A DNA stretch of 64,000 nt from Chloroflexota bacterium (GTDB lineage: Bacteria > Chloroflexota > Anaerolineae > Anaerolineales > E44-bin32): assembly GCA_022561385.1 (NCBI GenBank), contig JADFRG010000004.1:1-64000 (forward strand). The letters run 5' to 3'. The position numbers were made by a program, and so were the translations under genes. Shown here one piece after another: positions 42,025 through 52,573 of the stretch. The notes under the pieces were generated by a model, which saw nothing but the letters and a program-made list of their open reading frames with translations, searched no databases and was not told where the DNA came from. Every line of letters starts with the position of its first letter. The stretch's first letter is position 1.

Positions 42025-42498
42025 CTAGATCTGAGGCTCTCCGGCAGGCTCCGGTAACTCAAAACCGCGCGATTTCATTCGGCGCTTGAGATCCGCCAGG
42101 CCCTTGCGGCCGAAATTTTCGATTGCCAGGAGCGCGGCGTCCCCCTGCCGCATCAGCTCCAAGGCCTGGCCTACATCTTTGATACCCGCCTTGTCGAGCG
42201 CGGTCCGGGCGCGATTGCCGATGTCGAGATCCGCAATGAGAGTGTCCGGAGAGGTCTTGGCCGCCTCACGGACCTGCACCTCCTGAATAAACCCTTCTCT
42301 GGCCTCGAGCTTGCGGTAGAACCGATCGACTTGACCCTCGGTATCAACGATGCGCTGCTCACCGGTATAGAAGGGATGACAATCGGAACACACGTCGGTA
42401 TGAATCCGCTCTACCGTCGAGCCCGTTGTCCACGAGTTTCCGCACGAACAGGTCACAATCGCCTCTAGGAAATACTCTGGGTGAATTCCTGGCTTCAT
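42025..42498 (-). CDS. rpmE: ribosomal protein L31 fused to an alpha-CTD-like domain
   Basis: 157 residues, twice the usual L31 length. Residues 1-65 are a standard zinc-type L31: HPEY, Cys17, Cys19, Cys37, Cys40, and [21 protein letters not shown]. Residues about 86-149 read like the C-terminal domain of RNA polymerase alpha: [20 protein letters not shown], then [13 protein letters not shown]. Arg96 aligns with E. coli alpha Arg265, and Gly130 and Lys132 align with Gly296 and Lys298, all DNA-contact positions in alpha. Asn268 and Ser299 are not kept. ATG 42498 overlaps the L27 stop. Confidence 0.88.
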   Translation of the reverse strand: MKPGIHPEYFLEAIVTCSCGNSWTTGSTVERIHTDVCSDCHPFYTGEQRIVDTEGQVDRFYRKLEAREGFIQEVQVREAAKTSPDTLIADLDIGNRARTALDKAGIKDVGQALELMRQGDAALLAIENFGRKGLADLKRRMKSRGFELPEPAGEPQI

Positions 42499-42755
42499 GC
42501 GGTGCTCTCCAACACGTTGACCCGCTTCTTGCCCCCCCGGACGTAGTCGAACATAACGATCCCATCGCGAGTGGCGAATAGTGTATCGTCCGACCCCTTT
42601 CCGACATTCAATCCGGGGTGGATGCGCGTACCCCGTTGTCGGACCAGGATGTTTCCAGAACGAACTACCTGGCCCCCATAACGCTTCACTCCGAGTCGCT
42701 TCGACCGACTGTCTCGACCGTTGCGAGTTGAGCCGCCACCCTTTTTATGTGCCAT
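42495..42755 (-). CDS. rpmA: 50S ribosomal protein L27
   Basis: 86 residues: [20 protein letters not shown] and [15 protein letters not shown] are standard L27. The N-terminal tail reaches the peptidyl-transferase centre. Second gene of the L21-L27-L31 operon; 11 bases separate it from rplU. Confidence 0.96.
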   Translation of the reverse strand: MAHKKGGGSTRNGRDSRSKRLGVKRYGGQVVRSGNILVRQRGTRIHPGLNVGKGSDDTLFATRDGIVMFDYVRGGKKRVNVLESTA

Positions 42756-42766
42756 CTGCTGTTCCT

Positions 42767-43213
42767 TTAGTTCTTAGTGGGCGCCTTGGGTTTGGCGTCG
42801 CTTACCTTAGTCAAAGCCTTGCGCTTAGCGCTTGATTTCGTTGCGCTAGATTTGCTCTTGGCGGCAACCTTCTTCTTTGTCTCCGCTTCCGGAGCCTTCG
42901 GAAAACCGATGCTTTCAATCGCCACATGTGTGAGCAGCTGACGGTGTCCCTGTGTGCGCCTGTATCGCTGCTTGGGCCTGAATTTAAATACAATGATCTT
43001 CTTGCCCTTTGGGTGATCCTGCACCTTGCCCTTGACGCTGGCGCCCTTAACGAACGGCGCGCCCACATCCACCTTCTTCCCGTCCGAGACAAGCAGGACA
43101 TCTTTGAATACAACGGGTTTGCCGATCTCGAGCGACATTCGGTCCATCTCAATGAGGCTGCCCTCATACGCCAGATATTGCTTCCCGCTGTATTCGACGA
43201 TAGCGTATTTCAT
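42767..43213 (-). CDS. rplU: 50S ribosomal protein L21 with a Lys/Ala-rich tail
   Basis: 148 residues; residues 1-103 are normal L21 ([35 protein letters not shown]) and about 45 residues of Lys/Ala/Ser-rich tail follow. L21 usually ends near residue 103. The start ATG has no clear Shine-Dalgarno sequence; a hairpin occupies that place. Confidence 0.94.
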   Translation of the reverse strand: MKYAIVEYSGKQYLAYEGSLIEMDRMSLEIGKPVVFKDVLLVSDGKKVDVGAPFVKGASVKGKVQDHPKGKKIIVFKFRPKQRYRRTQGHRQLLTHVAIESIGFPKAPEAETKKKVAAKSKSSATKSSAKRKALTKVSDAKPKAPTKN

Positions 43214-43214
43214 A

Positions 43215-43230
43215 GGGTATGGTTCATACC
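43215..43230 (-). promoter_or_regulatory. hairpin directly before the rplU start
   Basis: GGTATG-AAC-CATACC (with adjacent bases) lies one to two bases upstream of ATG 43213, where a ribosome-binding site would be. Confidence 0.45.
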
Positions 43231-43242
43231 ATGCGACGGAAC

Positions 43243-43272
43243 ATTATAAAGGGGGCCAAATCGCGATGTCAA
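43243..43272 (-). promoter_or_regulatory. consensus promoter of the rplU operon
   Basis: TTGACA (43272-43267), an 18-base spacer and TATAAT (43248-43243); the leader would be about 23 nucleotides. Confidence 0.75.
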
Positions 43273-43368
43273 CCTCCTTGGACCTCGAACACTTCGTGCA
43301 TCGAACAGGATCCCCAGGGGCCAGCGGCCTCCAAGGATCGTAGAATGCCTGGCCCAGGTGGCTGCCAG

Positions 43369-46300
43369 CTAGTCGGCGGCGACCATCTCCGCTTCCGGAA
43401 CTTTCAGCGCGTCGGCGTCCTCATCGGGCTCCGGTTCGACCTCTTCTTTGGGTACGAATACCCCGTCCAGGCGTTCGTCATGTAACACGCGTTCTTCGCC
43501 GGGGAATCCGGTTCCGGCCGGAATCAACTTCCCGATGATCACGTTTTCTTTGAGCCCGCGCAGGTGATCCACCTTGCCTTCAATGGCGGCCCCGGCCAGC
43601 ACTTTGATCGTGTGTTGGAACGAGGAGGCCGACAAGAAGGATTCGGTGCTCAGGGAAGCCTTGGAGATTCCTAGCAAAATCTGAGTGGCGCGCGCCGGCG
43701 ACTTCCCGTCCAGCAACAGCTGCTCATTTAAGCGCTGCAAGTACCGGCGATCGACAAGATCGCCAGGCAAGAGATCGGTATCTCCCGGATGCGAGATCTG
43801 AACCTTCGAGAGCATCTTGCGAATGATCACCTCGAAGTGTTTATCGTTAATGTTCTGTCCTTGGGATCGATAGACCTGCTGGACTTCCGTCAGCAAGTAG
43901 AGCTCACAAGCCTCTCGGCCCAAAATCATCAAGATGCGATGTGGATTTTGGGAGCCCTCAGTGAGTTGATCCCCGGCCTCCACCTTATCTCCGTGTTTTA
44001 CGAACAGCCGGGCGCTCGCCGGTACGTCGTACTCCGCCTCATCCTTTTGTTCATAGGAGATAGTGACTAAGCGATCCTCGACCATGGCTTTTCCGCCGTG
44101 GAGAGCAGTGGTCTTCGAGTCGCCGCGGCTCGCAATGAGATCACCCGCTTCCACCTCATCGCCATCTTCTGTCTGAAGTGACCAGTTACCAGGGATCTTG
44201 TATTCGTCATGCAGCATCTGACTGACTTCGACACGCACGACGCGCTGTCCATCCGGCGTGTCCGGAGCGAGGATCTGCACCGTGCCTTCAATTTCAGAGG
44301 TGATTGCCTCGCCTTTAGGCTTCTTGCGGGCTTCGAACAATTCTTCGACGCGGGGAAGACCGGTCGTGATATCCCCACCCGCCGCGACGCCGCCCGTGTG
44401 AAAAGTGCGCAACGTGAGCTGTGTTCCAGGCTCACCAATAGACTGAGCAGCGACGATTCCGACCGCCGCCCCCAGCTCCACCATCTTGCCCCGGCCCAGG
44501 TCCATGCCATAACATTCCGCACACATCCCAAATTGCAATTCACAGGTCAGCGGGGAGCGAACCATAACTTCTTCCACTCCCGCCTCCTCGATCTGCTGAG
44601 CCGCCTCCGCGTCCAATACCTGTCGGCGAGGATAAAGAACCTCCCCGGTTTCGGGATCGGCAACCGCCTTCGCCAACACACGACCCAGCAATCGGGCCGA
44701 AAAGTCCTGACCCGCGACATCATCCGAGGATCTCAGCACGATGCCTAGTTCAGTCCCACAATCTTCTGAATTGGTGATCACGTCCTGTGCGACATCTACC
44801 AGGCGACGCGTCAAGTAGCCTGCGTCCGCCGTGCGCAGGGCGGTATCCGTGAGGCCCTTGCGTGCGCCGTGGGTCGAGATGAAGTACTCGAGAGTGTTGA
44901 GCCCATCTCTGAAGTTGGATCGAATCGGAAGCGGGATGATCCGACCCGCGGGGTCGGCCATCAAGCCGCGCATTCCTGCCAGCTGCGAAATTGGACCAAA
45001 TCCTCCCTTGGTCGCGCCGGATACGGCCATGATACTCAGATTCCCGGCCGGATCCATCCCGGCCCGGACGGCGGCTGCCACCTCTGCCGTCGTGTTCTGC
45101 CAGAGCTCGATGACGCGCTCATTCTGCTCTTGCTCGGTGAGCAACCCACGCTGATAGTCCGCTCGCACCAATTCGGCCGCCTCCAAAGTGCGCGCGATGA
45201 TTTCACCCTTTTCTTTTGGTACCGTGATATCCGACACAGCGATTGTGGTACCCGATTGGGTGGCGAACGAAAAACCTATGTCTTTGATCGCGTCTACCAC
45301 TTCTGGCGTGCCATCCTCTCGCAGCTGTCGGTATATCTCGGCGACCAACGTTTGCATCGCTTCCTTGTCCAGCACATGGTTTACGAAGCGAAGCTCATCC
45401 GGAAGTACGCTATTAAAAAGCGCACGACCCACGGTGGTGTCGATCACGCGCTTGACCCCCTCCGCCAGGCGAGCTCCTTCGTCGTCATACCAGGAAACGA
45501 TCTGGAGCTTAATCGGAGCGTGCAGATCGACATCGCCCAGGCTCCAAACCATCTCCACTTCTTCGATGCTGGAGAAGGCTCGGCCTTCGCCCTTGCGGCC
45601 CTTGCCTTCCACCTGCATCGTCAGGTAATACACGCCCAGGACCATGTCTTTGGACGGGCTCACAATCGGCGCTCCGTCCGCGGGCTTAAGCAGGTTTACG
45701 CTGGACAACATTAACTCGCGTGCCTCTGTAACCGCGCGTTCCGAGAGCGGCACGTGAACCGACATCTGGTCGCCATCAAAGTCCGCGTTGAATGCAGAAG
45801 TTACCAGCGGGTGCAGTTGAATGGCCTTCCCTTCGACCAGTACGGGCTCGAAAGCCTGGATGCCCAGACGGTGCAGCGTCGGTGCCCGATTCAAGAGCAC
45901 CGGCCGATCCTTGATAACTTCTTCCAGGACCTCCCAGACCTCCGGTCGCTCGCGCTCGATGATGCGCTTGGCGCCTTTGACATTTGCCGCGTAGTTATAG
46001 AGCACCAGCTTGGAGATGACGAACGGGCGATACAGCTCGAGGGCCATAGTCTTCGGAAGGCCACACTGGTGAAGCTTCAAGTTCGGCCCGATCACAATCA
46101 CCGATCGACCGGAGTAATCCACGCGCTTTCCCAGCAGATTTCGGCGGAAGCGGCCCTTCTTACCTTTCAACATGTCGCTGAGCGACTTCAGCTCGCGACG
46201 TCCCCGGCGCGATAACGCCTTGCCGCGCTGTGCATTATCGATCAGCGAGTCGACCGCTTCTTGGAGCATCCGTTTCTCGTTTCGGACGATAACATCCGGC

Positions 46301-47661
46301 GCACCAAGCTCGACCAGGCGCTTCAGGCGATTGTTGCGATTGATGACTCGGCGATAGAGATCGTTCAGATCGGAGGTAGCGAATCGTCCGCCATCGAGCT
46401 GAACCATCGGTCGCAAGTCGGGTGGGATCACGGGCAACACGGTCAAGATCATCCACTCCGGTTTGTTTCCCGATCGCCGAAAGGCCTCCACCACGGTGAG
46501 GCGCTTTGTGGCCTTCTTGCGGCGCTGCTTGCTCTTCGTCGTGCGGACTTCCTCCCATAGTTCGAGCGCAAGCTTGTCCAGGTCCAGGCGCTGGAGAATG
46601 TCGTAAAAGGCCTCGGCCCCCATGTCGGCCCGGAACACCTGCCCCCAGCTCGATTTCAGCTCCCGGTAGCGGGTGTCGCCGAGGAACATCATCTGGCTAA
46701 TTCCCTCCAGCTCCTCGCGCTCGTTCACCAGCTGTTCGATCCGCGCCAGGTTCTCCTCTTGTGGAGCAGCTTTAACTTCTTCCAGCGCGCTATCCGCGAG
46801 TTCCTTGACCTCCTCGATTTCGGCCTTTACCTTTTCGGCTTTTTCTTCCCACTTTGCCTTGGCAGAGCCTTCGATCGTCTCCAGCCGTTCCTTGACGATT
46901 TCTTGGACCGCGGCGAGGTGATCTTTGGATATCGTCTCGCCCTTCTCGGCGATTTCCTGATTTACGGCCTTAAACACGATCGCCACCCGAATGGTCTTCC
47001 CAGACTTGTCGCGCAAATCACGCTCAAGCCGCTGGCCTTCTCGAATGATCGGGTCTATTTGCTGGGCGACTTCCTCTTCATAGGCCGCTTTGAGCGCCTT
47101 CTGCTCGGCCTCCAACTCGTCCAGTCTTTCCGTCTTTTGGGCGTTGATTGCGTCCAGCTCCTCATTCACCGCGTCGTGATGAGCGGTCTGCTGGGTCGAG
47201 ATTTGTTCGTCGATTCGCTTGATCGCCTTGCTGCGCGCATCCTCGTCGACATGGGTCACAATGTACTGCGCGAAATAAAGTACGCGATCAAGATTTCGCC
47301 GGGAGATGTCCAGGAGCAAGCCCAGGTAGGAGGGTACACGCCGCGTATACCAGACGTGCGCCACTGGAGCTGCCAGCGTGATATGCCCCATGCGCTCACG
47401 CCGCACCGAGGCACGCGTAACTTCTACACCGCACTTTTCGCAGGTAATGCCTCTGAATCGGATATTCTTGTACTTGCCGCAGTAACACTGCCAATCTTTG
47501 GTGGGGCCAAAGATTGCCTCACAGAACAAGCCGTCCTTCTCGGGACGCAGGCGCCGGTAATTGATGGTTTCCGGCTTCAGTACTTCGCCATAAGACCAGC
47601 TGAGCATGATCTCAGGCGAGGCGAGGCTAATACGTAGCGCTCGAAACCTTTTCGATTCCAC
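43369..47661 (-). CDS. rpoC: RNA polymerase beta' subunit
   Basis: 1430 residues. The N-terminal zinc site is [20 protein letters not shown]; the catalytic magnesium loop is [12 protein letters not shown]; the second zinc group is CGTELG ... [14 protein letters not shown] long charged coiled coil (about residues 150-310) fills the clamp region. The gene has its own promoter and is not next to rpoB; the upstream gene is a histidine kinase on the same strand. Confidence 0.97.
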   Translation of the reverse strand: MESKRFRALRISLASPEIMLSWSYGEVLKPETINYRRLRPEKDGLFCEAIFGPTKDWQCYCGKYKNIRFRGITCEKCGVEVTRASVRRERMGHITLAAPVAHVWYTRRVPSYLGLLLDISRRNLDRVLYFAQYIVTHVDEDARSKAIKRIDEQISTQQTAHHDAVNEELDAINAQKTERLDELEAEQKALKAAYEEEVAQQIDPIIREGQRLERDLRDKSGKTIRVAIVFKAVNQEIAEKGETISKDHLAAVQEIVKERLETIEGSAKAKWEEKAEKVKAEIEEVKELADSALEEVKAAPQEENLARIEQLVNEREELEGISQMMFLGDTRYRELKSSWGQVFRADMGAEAFYDILQRLDLDKLALELWEEVRTTKSKQRRKKATKRLTVVEAFRRSGNKPEWMILTVLPVIPPDLRPMVQLDGGRFATSDLNDLYRRVINRNNRLKRLVELGAPDVIVRNEKRMLQEAVDSLIDNAQRGKALSRRGRRELKSLSDMLKGKKGRFRRNLLGKRVDYSGRSVIVIGPNLKLHQCGLPKTMALELYRPFVISKLVLYNYAANVKGAKRIIERERPEVWEVLEEVIKDRPVLLNRAPTLHRLGIQAFEPVLVEGKAIQLHPLVTSAFNADFDGDQMSVHVPLSERAVTEARELMLSSVNLLKPADGAPIVSPSKDMVLGVYYLTMQVEGKGRKGEGRAFSSIEEVEMVWSLGDVDLHAPIKLQIVSWYDDEGARLAEGVKRVIDTTVGRALFNSVLPDELRFVNHVLDKEAMQTLVAEIYRQLREDGTPEVVDAIKDIGFSFATQSGTTIAVSDITVPKEKGEIIARTLEAAELVRADYQRGLLTEQEQNERVIELWQNTTAEVAAAVRAGMDPAGNLSIMAVSGATKGGFGPISQLAGMRGLMADPAGRIIPLPIRSNFRDGLNTLEYFISTHGARKGLTDTALRTADAGYLTRRLVDVAQDVITNSEDCGTELGIVLRSSDDVAGQDFSARLLGRVLAKAVADPETGEVLYPRRQVLDAEAAQQIEEAGVEEVMVRSPLTCELQFGMCAECYGMDLGRGKMVELGAAVGIVAAQSIGEPGTQLTLRTFHTGGVAAGGDITTGLPRVEELFEARKKPKGEAITSEIEGTVQILAPDTPDGQRVVRVEVSQMLHDEYKIPGNWSLQTEDGDEVEAGDLIASRGDSKTTALHGGKAMVEDRLVTISYEQKDEAEYDVPASARLFVKHGDKVEAGDQLTEGSQNPHRILMILGREACELYLLTEVQQVYRSQGQNINDKHFEVIIRKMLSKVQISHPGDTDLLPGDLVDRRYLQRLNEQLLLDGKSPARATQILLGISKASLSTESFLSASSFQHTIKVLAGAAIEGKVDHLRGLKENVIIGKLIPAGTGFPGEERVLHDERLDGVFVPKEEVEPEPDEDADALKVPEAEMVAAD

Positions 47662-47814
47662 GCGTTCCCCTCCGCTTTATGTAAAAACTAGGTTTCTCTC
47701 GGAATACGAACAAACGTGCTAGGATCGTCACAAACGAAACCAGCGCTCAAGCCACCGTGCCTCGAACGCTGCCTCGAACAATTTTCGCGGCGATCCTTTG
47801 CCATGTAAGGCTAT

Positions 47815-47842
47815 ATTATACGTCTGGGTTCGCGAATGTCAA
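47815..47842 (-). promoter_or_regulatory. consensus promoter of rpoC
   Basis: TTGACA (47842-47837), a 16-base spacer and TATAAT (47820-47815). The -35 overlaps the stop codon of the upstream kinase gene. The leader would be about 145 nucleotides. Confidence 0.75.
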
Positions 47843-50800
47843 GCATGGGCCTTGTTTTCGGCTGAGACTTGTTTTCGCTGTAAGAGCAAGGGGATGGCGA
47901 TCGTGAACTTGCTTCCCACTCCAAGCCGGCTTTCGACGCTCACCCTCCCGTGATGCTGCTCGACAATCGACTTGACGATCGCCAGTCCTAGCCCGGAACC
48001 CTTGGTGTCGTCTTTGCCAAGTCTGAAGAACTTTTCGAATAGCCTGGGCTGATCGGCGGGAGCGATCCCCACCCCGGTGTCTTCCACCTGAAAGATCTGG
48101 CGGCCATCCACTTGCTCGGCTCGCAGAATGACGCGGCCTCCTGAAGCGGTATATTTAATGGCGTTGTCAACCAGGTTGGAAACGGCTTGACGAAGCAGCA
48201 TCGGATCCGCCTGAACCGGTTCCATGGAGTCGTCGAGTTCTATCTCGAGCGACACCCGCTTGTTAAGCGCCTGGGGTCGGAAGGAGTCCAGGATGTCTTG
48301 TGCCACGCGCGAGATCTCGACCGGTTCGGGCGAGAGGCCAATCCCGGTCTCAATGCGCCCCAGGTCCAGCAGATCGTCTACCAACTTACTCATTCGGTCG
48401 ACGCTCGTAAGGATCTTGTCCAGAAACTCCTGCTGCTGATCGTTGACCGGGCCCACATTCGACAACATGGTCGCATAGCCGCGCATCAGGGTGAGCGGCG
48501 CGCGCAGGTCGTGGCTAACGGTCGAAACGAACTCCGACTTCAGCGTATCTAGAATCTTGAATTGTGTCACGTCCGATAACACACAGACCCGGCCGGTTTC
48601 ACCTCCGGGCACCTCGGAGGCTACCGCGTAGAGCACGCGGCCACCTTCGGCCTTGATCTCAATCGCCTGCTCGCTCGCGGTCGGTCGGGTCAGCAGCTTT
48701 CTGAGCTCGGGGGGTCCAATCGCGTCCCTGATCGGCATTCCGACCATGTCGTCGGCTCGGCCGGTCAAGACCGCTTCGGCCGCCGGATTGGCGAGCGAGA
48801 TACGCCCACTGGAATCCGTGACAATCACCGCATCCGGAGTCGATTCCAGGATCGTCATCAATCGGCTTCGCTCTTGCTCGGCCCGGTGGTAGAGTCCCAC
48901 ATTGGCGAGCGAGATCCCGAGCTGACCGGCAACTATGGATAGCAACTTGGTCTCCGAAGCGGCGAATGTTCTAGGCGTTCGGTAGCCTAACCACAGCGCG
49001 CCCAAGAACTCATCTTCGTGGGAGACGGGAATCGCGATCAGAGAGTCCAAACGATCCTGAACTCCGGCTAAATCCAGTACCGCGCCCGCTCTGGATGGGT
49101 TTTCCAGCACGAATTCCCCGCGCTCCTGCGTGAGCTCCTGAATTCCCGCATCCAGGCTCTCCCATCCGAGTCCGCCCTGACCGGCCTTATAGGTTCCGGA
49201 CTTGAGCACGAGTCGAACCGATTCGGCCCCAGTCAAATCCCGAATCTTGCCGAGCACTACCGGGAGCGCCTGATCGAGGTCGAAGCTCTCGGACATGCGC
49301 TGGCTCGTCGACAACAACAGATTTAGCTCCTCCAGGCGGGCCTTGAGGCTGATGCGCATATGTTCGAATGACGTCGAGAGCCTGCCAATCTCGTCCTCGC
49401 CTTTGGTGGTTATGTGGCGATTCAGGTCGCCACGCGCGATCGATTCTGCGGTGGACGCCATCTGCCGTAGCGGTCGCGTGAGACGACGACTCATCAGATG
49501 TACGCCCGCAATAAACACTCCCCCGATGGTGACCAGTAAGATGAACAAATTGGCTGTGGTGGCAAATGCCAGGGTGTCCAGCGTGCGCTGCGGAGTGGAG
49601 ACGATCACGCTCCAGGGGTAACCTTCCACCGGGTGCGAGTAGACCAAAGCGCGCGCCCCTCCTGAACCCGTGGCCTCGAAGGTAACGCCTTCCGGGCCAC
49701 CTGCGAACTCCGCCGGTTCTAACCATTGCTCGGGGTCAGGGTGAGAAATCACCCTTCCCCGCTCATCCGCGATCAACGCTTGTCCGTCCTGGTATGCGGC
49801 CAATCGCGCCAGCACCGGCTGCAAGAGTGGGTTGCGCGCGAGGTCGGTCCAACCTACCACGGACGATCCCGGCCCAATCACCGGGGATACAAAAACCAGC
49901 TGCACTCCCTCATCCGCCCGATCCGGCGCCATGGTGATCTCCTGAGGGACGCGCGCCTTGGCGGCAGCCAGGATCTCCCCATGAATTGTCACGGAGCCCT
50001 GCGGCCAATCGGCGAGCACGGTTCCGGAAGAGTCGAGCACCGCCAGGCGCGTGAAAAATGTCAGGGAGCGGTGGGCATCCGCTAACAGCGTGGTCATGAA
50101 TTGATCGCGCCCTCCGACCCCTTCCATGCTGGCCGCAATATCACGAATCTGCGTCCGGCCGGTATGGATAAAAAACGGAATGCCTTCCCCGGCCTGACGT
50201 GCGGTCTGCTCCATCTGATCGGAGATGATATCGGTCGCCGAGGACCGGGCCAGCAACCAATTTCCGTAAGTCAGCGCCGAACCGCCTATCAATCCAAGCG
50301 TGACGATCACCGCCACCATACGTGCGGCTAGAGAGCGGTTGTACGGTCCGCTTTGGATTTGGGCGGGACGATGCCATGGCACGAGAGACCGGATGCTTTC
50401 GGCTATCATTCCGGCGATGGACATCTCGATGACGCTGGCCAACAGCGTCGGTCCGAGAAGCGAAAGTGAATAATCCAGCGCGTCGAAAAAGTCGCCGCCA
50501 CTGTAGACAAAGTTTTCGATAGTCCGCATCACGCCGAACAGCAGACCCACCGCAAGCGCACTCGGCAGTGGTCGCGCCGCCAATCGCCCTGGCCAGTCTG
50601 CATAGCCACGCCGGATAAGCCAGGCAAAAACTGCGGCCTGCGCCGCGATGCTAAAGGGGGTCAGCAACCGCTGAACCATCCAGCCGCCGCGGGCAAGGCC
50701 CCCTAAGAACGCGACCGCAATCGCAAAAGGCTCACCTAATAATCCAGCCGCCAATATCCATGGGAAGGCGCCGAATAGCGGGAACGATGCGTCGGCCGGC

Positions 50801-51165
50801 ACCAACGGCCGGCCGGGGTAGGCCAACCCCTCCGCGCCAGGGAAATGCACGGCCAGCAGCGCCGACGCGATGGGCGCAGAAACGAGAAGGCCCAGAAAGA
50901 GGGCCCGATCCGATTTCTTAGGAAGGGAGAGTCGATTGTGACGGAGACCCAGAACGATCAACAGCAAATAGACCGCGATCAGCACATAACCAATATCGCG
51001 GGTGGGCAACGCCAGGTAGAAGGATCCCCCGAATCCCCAGCTCCCCACGTTCATGAGTCCTCCGAAATCAAGAGCGGCGGCGGGATTATACAAGCCCTGT
51101 AGAGATTTCGAAATCAAAGCCGGCATCGCCGGAATTTCCTCCGGGGGCACGGCGCGACCTAACAT
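47839..51165 (-). CDS. large membrane sensor histidine kinase
   Basis: 1108 residues. An N-terminal multi-helix membrane sensor (about residues 55-290) is followed by an outside Cache-like domain (about 300-540), another membrane helix, HAMP (about 575-630), GAF (about 640-790), PAS (about 800-880), and a kinase core with the His in VSTVSHDLRAPLTLMRG and ATP-site motifs NLVDNAIKY, VEDTGVGI and GSGLGLAIV. The divergent neighbour is a receiver-TadZ fusion, so the two may form one signalling unit. The input is unknown. Confidence 0.88.
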   Translation of the reverse strand: MLGRAVPPEEIPAMPALISKSLQGLYNPAAALDFGGLMNVGSWGFGGSFYLALPTRDIGYVLIAVYLLLIVLGLRHNRLSLPKKSDRALFLGLLVSAPIASALLAVHFPGAEGLAYPGRPLVPADASFPLFGAFPWILAAGLLGEPFAIAVAFLGGLARGGWMVQRLLTPFSIAAQAAVFAWLIRRGYADWPGRLAARPLPSALAVGLLFGVMRTIENFVYSGGDFFDALDYSLSLLGPTLLASVIEMSIAGMIAESIRSLVPWHRPAQIQSGPYNRSLAARMVAVIVTLGLIGGSALTYGNWLLARSSATDIISDQMEQTARQAGEGIPFFIHTGRTQIRDIAASMEGVGGRDQFMTTLLADAHRSLTFFTRLAVLDSSGTVLADWPQGSVTIHGEILAAAKARVPQEITMAPDRADEGVQLVFVSPVIGPGSSVVGWTDLARNPLLQPVLARLAAYQDGQALIADERGRVISHPDPEQWLEPAEFAGGPEGVTFEATGSGGARALVYSHPVEGYPWSVIVSTPQRTLDTLAFATTANLFILLVTIGGVFIAGVHLMSRRLTRPLRQMASTAESIARGDLNRHITTKGEDEIGRLSTSFEHMRISLKARLEELNLLLSTSQRMSESFDLDQALPVVLGKIRDLTGAESVRLVLKSGTYKAGQGGLGWESLDAGIQELTQERGEFVLENPSRAGAVLDLAGVQDRLDSLIAIPVSHEDEFLGALWLGYRTPRTFAASETKLLSIVAGQLGISLANVGLYHRAEQERSRLMTILESTPDAVIVTDSSGRISLANPAAEAVLTGRADDMVGMPIRDAIGPPELRKLLTRPTASEQAIEIKAEGGRVLYAVASEVPGGETGRVCVLSDVTQFKILDTLKSEFVSTVSHDLRAPLTLMRGYATMLSNVGPVNDQQQEFLDKILTSVDRMSKLVDDLLDLGRIETGIGLSPEPVEISRVAQDILDSFRPQALNKRVSLEIELDDSMEPVQADPMLLRQAVSNLVDNAIKYTASGGRVILRAEQVDGRQIFQVEDTGVGIAPADQPRLFEKFFRLGKDDTKGSGLGLAIVKSIVEQHHGRVSVESRLGVGSKFTIAIPLLLQRKQVSAENKAHA

Positions 51166-51187
51166 AAGGTGTGGGAAGGTCGAATCC

Positions 51188-51216
51188 TTGCTCGCCGTTC
51201 GCCTTTATGCTAGACT
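51188..51216 (+). promoter_or_regulatory. promoter of the receiver-TadZ gene
   Basis: TTGCTC (51188-51193), a 17-base spacer and TAGACT (51211-51216) with an upstream TATG. AGGAAA precedes the ATG, so this gene has a normal leader. Confidence 0.55.
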
Positions 51217-51254
51217 GCTTTAGTCGTTTCTAGGCTCATTTTTTCAGGAAAAAG

Positions 51255-52409
51255 ATGACAGAGAAGATCCTTATCATCGATGACGACATCGATACCTTAA
51301 AACTCGTCGGCTTGATGCTGGAGCGCCAGGGGTATCAAATCGCGGTCGCAAGTAACGGCACGATCGGTCTCTCCAAGGCCGCCTCCGAGCGCCCGGATCT
51401 GATCTTGCTGGACGTCATGATGCCGGATATGGACGGATATCAGGTCACGGAACGACTTCGGTCCGATCCCTCCCTCGCGCATATACCCATTGTTATGTTC
51501 ACCGCTAAGACCATGGTGGACGACAAGGTGAGAGGTTTCGAATCCGGCGTCGATGACTATCTGACAAAACCTACCCATCCCGCCGAGTTAACCGCCCACG
51601 TGAAGGCGGTGTTGTCGAGATCGATCGCGACGCCGGCAGCCAAAGCACCTGAGCAGGCGCAGATTATCAGTTTTTTCGGAACGCGGGCTGGCCTGGGAAC
51701 TACCACCCTCGCATTAAACGTGGGGGTCGCGATGCAACAGACCGGGACCAGCGTGGTGGTGGCGGAAATAAATCCGGGTCGGGGTTCCATGGCTCTGGTA
51801 TTGGGTATTACGACCCCCACCGGTCTGACTGCCTTGCTCTCGCGATCGCTTAAGGACATCCATCTTCGATCGGTCGAGGCAGAGCTGGTGACACACAACA
51901 GCGGCGTGCGATTGTTGCTGGCGTCTTATCAACCGCAGGAGGCCGAGTTGGACGACGCTGTGCCCCAGATGGAGGCAGTGATCAGCAATCTGGTCACCAT
52001 GAGCGACGCGCTGATTCTAGACATTGGCTCGGGCGTACGCCCGTTCACCCGCCCCTTGTTGACCTTAAGCACCCGCGTAATTGCCATCGTTGAGCCGGTT
52101 TATCCTTCCAACATCATCGCCCGCGCGGTTTTAGAGGAGATGTTCTCGAGCGGATTGGAGCGCAGCAAGACCAGCCTGGCCCTCGTCACTCGAGAACGAA
52201 CCAGCCTCAACATCCCGTGGAAGCAAGTCGAAGCCGATTTGGGTATCGAATTGGCAGGGATCATTTCTCCGGCTCCTGAACTTGCGCAGCAGGCGGCTCA
52301 GAACGGCAAGCCGCTGGTGATGTTGCATCGCGACACTCTGACTGGCGATCAGATCCTCAAAATGGCTGAGACTATCAGCTCCCAGTTGACCCTCGCCAAA
52401 ACCCTTTGA
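51255..52409 (+). CDS. receiver domain fused to a CpaE/TadZ-type MinD-like ATPase
   Basis: 384 residues. Residues 1-120 form a full receiver (IIDDDIDT, LILLDVMMPDMDGYQ, DDYLTKP). Residues about 135-380 form a ParA/MinD fold with an altered Walker A, FFGTRAGLGTTTLALNVG, where both lysines of the deviant motif are replaced, as in TadZ/CpaE proteins that place type IV pilus machinery at the pole. No tad pilus genes lie in the window. Divergent from the large kinase. Confidence 0.85.
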   Translation: MTEKILIIDDDIDTLKLVGLMLERQGYQIAVASNGTIGLSKAASERPDLILLDVMMPDMDGYQVTERLRSDPSLAHIPIVMFTAKTMVDDKVRGFESGVDDYLTKPTHPAELTAHVKAVLSRSIATPAAKAPEQAQIISFFGTRAGLGTTTLALNVGVAMQQTGTSVVVAEINPGRGSMALVLGITTPTGLTALLSRSLKDIHLRSVEAELVTHNSGVRLLLASYQPQEAELDDAVPQMEAVISNLVTMSDALILDIGSGVRPFTRPLLTLSTRVIAIVEPVYPSNIIARAVLEEMFSSGLERSKTSLALVTRERTSLNIPWKQVEADLGIELAGIISPAPELAQQAAQNGKPLVMLHRDTLTGDQILKMAETISSQLTLAKTL

Positions 52410-52573
52410 GCGAAACCAGTCTCCGGCGCGGCGCCCGGGCGGCAGCAGAGTTTCCCTATTCGGCAGGTGAACAGGGCCCGCTCCTGCTTATGGTTCGGGA
52501 GTTCGGCTGTCAAGATTTGCGAACCGATGCACGCCTTTTACGGATGTCGTGGTCGAGCCGTTCGCATGGGTGA

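Noticed and set aside
46759-47637. 292-codon frame opposite rpoC
   Set aside because: Mirror of the rpoC coiled-coil region; no independent signals.
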